Assembly (NCBI GenBank): GCA_030612225.1
Contig: JAUWOH010000198.1
Coordinates: 1 to 6,272 of the forward strand
Direction of reading: 5' to 3'
DNA from: Desulfobacteraceae bacterium
GTDB taxonomy: Bacteria > Desulfobacterota > Desulfobacteria > Desulfobacterales > JAUWMJ01
DNA length: 6,272 bases
Position 1 is the stretch's first letter. Every line of letters begins with the position of its first letter. The notes under the pieces were generated by a model that worked only from the letters and a program-made list of their open reading frames with translations, made no database searches and was not told where the DNA came from. The position numbers were made by a program, and so were the translations under genes. Shown here piece by piece: positions 3,415 through 6,272 of the stretch.

Positions 3415-6272
3415 ATGAATGCTATTAGTAATTTCAATTCAGACTCAAATTGCCTGAAATCCTATTTCTGGGGCATATTGGTCATATGGACATTCATTGT
3501 GGCAGGCTTGTTCGTTTTGGGTAGCATGCAGATTCGACATATACAGCACGAGTTGGTGATAAATGAAGCCCGTGCGAACTTTAATAAAGACCAGGCATTG
3601 AGAATTTGGGCTACTAAACACGGGGGCGTTTATGTTCCTGTTAACGAGCGGACCCCAGCAAATCCTTATCTAAGTCATATTGCGGAACGGGACATCAAAA
3701 CGCCAAGCGGTAAGTCTCTAACATTGATGAATCCAGCATACATGTTACGCCAGACTATGGATGAATATGCAAATAACTATGGTGTTCGTGGTCATATTAC
3801 GAGTCTTCAGTATTTCAGGCCTGAGACAGCTCCTGATGAATGGGAAAAATACGCTCTTAAAGAATTTGAACAAGGGCAGCAGGAAGTATCTAAATTTACG
3901 ACAATAGACGACAAGCCTTATTTTCGCATGATGTCGCCAATGATTACAAAAAAAGGATGCCTGAAATGTCATGGCCATCAGGGTTACAAAGTAGGAGATG
4001 TAAGGGGAGGTGTCAGTGTTTCAGTACCGATGACCCCCTATCTGGCTAATCAACGAAAACAGATCACCACATATGGCGCATCGTTTGGTGCGCTGTGGAT
4101 ACTCGGTCTTGCAGTAATCAGTCTGGGCACAAGAGTTTTGAGAGGTGGGAGCAGGGAACGTGATAGAGCAGAATTTAATCTTCAAAAAGCCAATGATGAA
4201 CTGGCATGGCGGGTCAAAGAACGTACGTCATCACTGGCTAAAGCGAACAACGATCTTCAGTTGGAACTCACCGAGCGCAAGCAGGCAGAAGAGAAATTGA
4301 GGGAGAGCGAGGAGAAATATCGAACTATCCTTGCGAGTATCGAAGACGGGTATTTTGAAGTCGATATCTCAGGTAGCTTTACTTTCTTTAATGATTCATT
4401 GTGCAAAATCCTTGGATATCCCAAAGATGAGTTGATGGGTATGAATAGCCGGCAGTACACAGATGAAGAGAATGCAAAAAAACTATATCATACCTTCAAT
4501 ACAGTACACAAAACGGGAGACCCTAGAAAAGACTTTTATTGGGAGATTATAAGAAAAGACGGGAACAAGAAAAATGTAGAGACATCCATATCTCTAATGA
4601 AGGATACAGAAGGTAAGGTGATAGGATTCCAAGGTGTGGTCAGGGATATCACCGAGCGCAAACACGTTGAAGAAGAGTTGCAAAATAGAGAGGAAAGGTT
4701 CAGAGAGCTATTCAACAACATGAGCAGCGGGGTTACGATTTATGAAGCAAAGGGAAACGGTGAGGACTTTATCATTAAAGACTTTAATCGGGCCGGGGAA
4801 CGGATTAATGAAATTAAAAAGGAAGAACTCTTAGGGAAAAGTGTTCTTTCAGTGTTTCCGGGTGTAAAGGATTTCGGTCTTTTCGATGTGTTACAGAGGG
4901 TTTGGAAGACAGCAAAGCCTGAGCTTCATCCCGTTTCTTTATATGAGGACAAAAGGATAACAGGTTGGAGAGAAAATTATGTATTCAAGTTGCCTTCCGG
5001 CGAAATCGTTGCGGTTTATGATGATCTCACGGAACAGAAACAGGCAGAAGAAGCGTTGCGTGCGTCAGAGCGCAGCCTGAAGGCCATAATTGACTTTGCC
5101 CAGGCAGGTATTGTTCTTATTGATCCTAAAACGCATGTGATCATTGAAGCCAATCCGACTGCTGTGGAGATGATTGGCGCTTCGAAAAAAGAAATAATCG
5201 GTAAGGTGTGCCACCAGCTTATCTGCCCGGCAGAGGTGGGAAAATGCCCAATTACCGACCTTGGTCAGGATGTTGACAACTCGGAGCGTGTGCTCCTGAG
5301 AGCCAATGGGGAGAGTGTGCCTGTTCTCAAAAAGGTGATTCCCATTACCTTGAATGGTCATCAGTATATCCTCGACAGCTTTATTGATATCTCTCTTCTC
5401 AAGCGAACAGAGGAGGCCTTGCAGAAGGCCAAGGAGGAAGCAGAGGTCGCAAATCGTACTAAGAGCGAATTTTTGGCCAACATGAGCCATGAGATCCGTA
5501 CCCCCATGAATGGTATCATCGGCATGACGGAATTGACCCTTGATACCGATCTGACCCGGGAGCAGCGTGAATACCTCGAGATGGTGAAAATTTCAGGTGA
5601 TTCTTTGCTTAACATTATTAATGACATACTGGATTATTCCAAGATCGAAGCTGGAAAACTGGAACTGGAAGAAATCGACTTTGACCTGCGCAATACTTTA
5701 GAAAATGCCGCGGACACGCTGGCTTTAAAGGCGAACGAAAAGGGGTTGGAACTGACATGTCACATCAAACCGGATGTACCCACCGCTTTAATGGGCGATC
5801 CAGCCAGGCTTCGCCAGGTCATTGTCAATCTTGCAGGGAATTCCATTAAGTTTACCGAAAAAGGAGAAGTTGTAATACAGGTCGAGGTGGAAAAAGAGAC
5901 CGACGCTTCAGCTAAGCTTCATTTCATGATATCGGATACAGGTATCGGGATTCCTCAGGATAAAATAGAGTCGGTTTTCAATAGCTTCGAACAGGCGGAC
6001 GGTTCCACCACAAGAAAATACGGCGGTACCGGACTGGGCTTGTCAATATCCAGAAAGCTTGTGGAGATGATGGGTGGAAATATATGGGTGGAAAGCCCGG
6101 GCAATTGCCTATTGAAAATTGAAGATTGTAAATTAAAAAATGAAAAATCAGAAATCCAAAACAATCGTCAATCTTCTTCACTCAATAATCAATCCAAAGC
6201 TGGTCCAGGAAGCACCTTTCACTTTACAGTCCGTTTTGGATTGAGCAGTTCAAAGGAGATAAAAACCTTACC
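3415..6272 (+). CDS. Membrane histidine kinase with periplasmic heme-binding Tll0287-like sensor and three PAS domains, 3'-truncated by the window
   Basis: The 952 codons visible show, in order: a membrane helix (residues 17-36); a periplasmic Tll0287-like (DUF3365) sensor (about 40-217) with a CLKCH heme-c motif at 182-186; a second helix (221-238); a coiled coil (about 243-300); PAS1 (about 297-417, ending DITERK); PAS2 (about 427-543); PAS3 (about 552-668) with Cys599, Cys604 and Cys611; HisKA with SHEIRTP and phospho-acceptor His692; and an HATPase domain with the N box (Asn805/Asn809), DTGIGIP (841-847), the FNSFEQAD F box and GGTGLGLS (870-877). ATG 3415 is preceded by AAGGA (3404-3408). 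About 33 repeat-derived residues (897-929) interrupt the domain before the last strand STFHFTVRF. The frame is open at the window edge; relatives often continue into receiver and Hpt domains. It is expected to autophosphorylate in response to a redox or gas cue and to be driven by the sigma-54 promoter upstream. Confidence 0.93.
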   Translation, partial: MNAISNFNSDSNCLKSYFWGILVIWTFIVAGLFVLGSMQIRHIQHELVINEARANFNKDQALRIWATKHGGVYVPVNERTPANPYLSHIAERDIKTPSGKSLTLMNPAYMLRQTMDEYANNYGVRGHITSLQYFRPETAPDEWEKYALKEFEQGQQEVSKFTTIDDKPYFRMMSPMITKKGCLKCHGHQGYKVGDVRGGVSVSVPMTPYLANQRKQITTYGASFGALWILGLAVISLGTRVLRGGSRERDRAEFNLQKANDELAWRVKERTSSLAKANNDLQLELTERKQAEEKLRESEEKYRTILASIEDGYFEVDISGSFTFFNDSLCKILGYPKDELMGMNSRQYTDEENAKKLYHTFNTVHKTGDPRKDFYWEIIRKDGNKKNVETSISLMKDTEGKVIGFQGVVRDITERKHVEEELQNREERFRELFNNMSSGVTIYEAKGNGEDFIIKDFNRAGERINEIKKEELLGKSVLSVFPGVKDFGLFDVLQRVWKTAKPELHPVSLYEDKRITGWRENYVFKLPSGEIVAVYDDLTEQKQAEEALRASERSLKAIIDFAQAGIVLIDPKTHVIIEANPTAVEMIGASKKEIIGKVCHQLICPAEVGKCPITDLGQDVDNSERVLLRANGESVPVLKKVIPITLNGHQYILDSFIDISLLKRTEEALQKAKEEAEVANRTKSEFLANMSHEIRTPMNGIIGMTELTLDTDLTREQREYLEMVKISGDSLLNIINDILDYSKIEAGKLELEEIDFDLRNTLENAADTLALKANEKGLELTCHIKPDVPTALMGDPARLRQVIVNLAGNSIKFTEKGEVVIQVEVEKETDASAKLHFMISDTGIGIPQDKIESVFNSFEQADGSTTRKYGGTGLGLSISRKLVEMMGGNIWVESPGNCLLKIEDCKLKNEKSEIQNNRQSSSLNNQSKAGPGSTFHFTVRFGLSSSKEIKTL
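6103..6201 (+). repeat. In-frame AT-rich interspersed repeat inserted in the kinase ATPase domain
   Basis: About 99 bases without stop codons split the usual end of the HATPase domain. The family normally reads WVES-x-PG-x-GSTFHFTV; here WVESPG is followed by a Lys/Asn/Ser/Gln-rich stretch and then GPGSTFHFTV. The DNA is AT-rich. It carries inverted arms GAAGATTG (6121-6128) and CAATCTTC (6169-6176) and shares an exact 15-mer (6111-6125) with the intergenic tract at 2280-2294 in reverse complement. The exact insertion borders are uncertain by a few bases. Confidence 0.75.

Noticed and set aside
3317..3418. 33-codon open frame overlapping the kinase start by ATGA
   Set aside because: Its translation from DELVKNIAD onward is better explained as the shifted continuation of a degraded receiver; it has no convincing ribosome site.
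5065..5490. 141-codon open frame on the minus strand inside the kinase
   Set aside because: It is antisense to the PAS3 and HisKA coding sequence, whose protein motifs are unmistakable; no promoter or ribosome site supports it.
5955..6181. Minus-strand open frames of 67-69 codons opposite the kinase ATPase domain
   Set aside because: Their start reads FWISDFSFFNLQSSIFNRQ, the antisense translation of the AT-rich repeat, and the rest is antisense to conserved kinase motifs.

Overview
The window looks like an accessory signalling region from a sulfate-reducing-type deltaproteobacterium (Desulfobacterota, perhaps Desulfobacterales). This is inferred from the style of the sigma-54 activator, the CxxCH-bearing sensor kinase with a cysteine-rich PAS domain, and intergenic DNA full of small interspersed repeats. 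No taxonomic marker gene is present, so the assignment is tentative.

Layout. (1) Bases 1-1047 carry the 3' part of a sigma-54-dependent activator (AAA+ core plus Fis-type helix-turn-helix); its N-terminus lies upstream of the window. (2) Bases 1048-1386 hold no credible gene and are made of direct repeats and low-complexity repeat DNA. (3) On the minus strand, 1952-1387, sits a compact toxin-antitoxin-like pair with a 4-base overlap and its own sigma-70-type promoter. (4) Bases 2010-2502 are gene-free. They contain more repeats, a miniature-element-like inverted-repeat structure (2117-2259), two identical tandem palindromes (2331-2365) and a good sigma-54 -24/-12 promoter (2444-2459). (5) From 2503 rightwards comes a probable operon: a receiver-like protein without the usual phospho-acceptor, a small protein with a helical domain resembling the N-terminus of type II secretion/pilus ATPases, the frameshifted stub of a response regulator, and a large membrane histidine kinase running off the right edge.

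Working model (inference). The activator at the left binds the tandem palindromes and switches on the sigma-54 promoter. This drives a module in which a membrane kinase with a periplasmic c-heme (Tll0287-like) sensor, two generic PAS domains and one Cys-rich PAS domain reads a redox or gas signal. The toxin-antitoxin pair and repeats appear to have landed between the activator and its target promoter. The most striking structural point is that the interspersed repeats also enter genes: one supplies the last codons of the 143-residue protein, and an AT-rich one is inserted in frame into the ATP-binding domain of the kinase.
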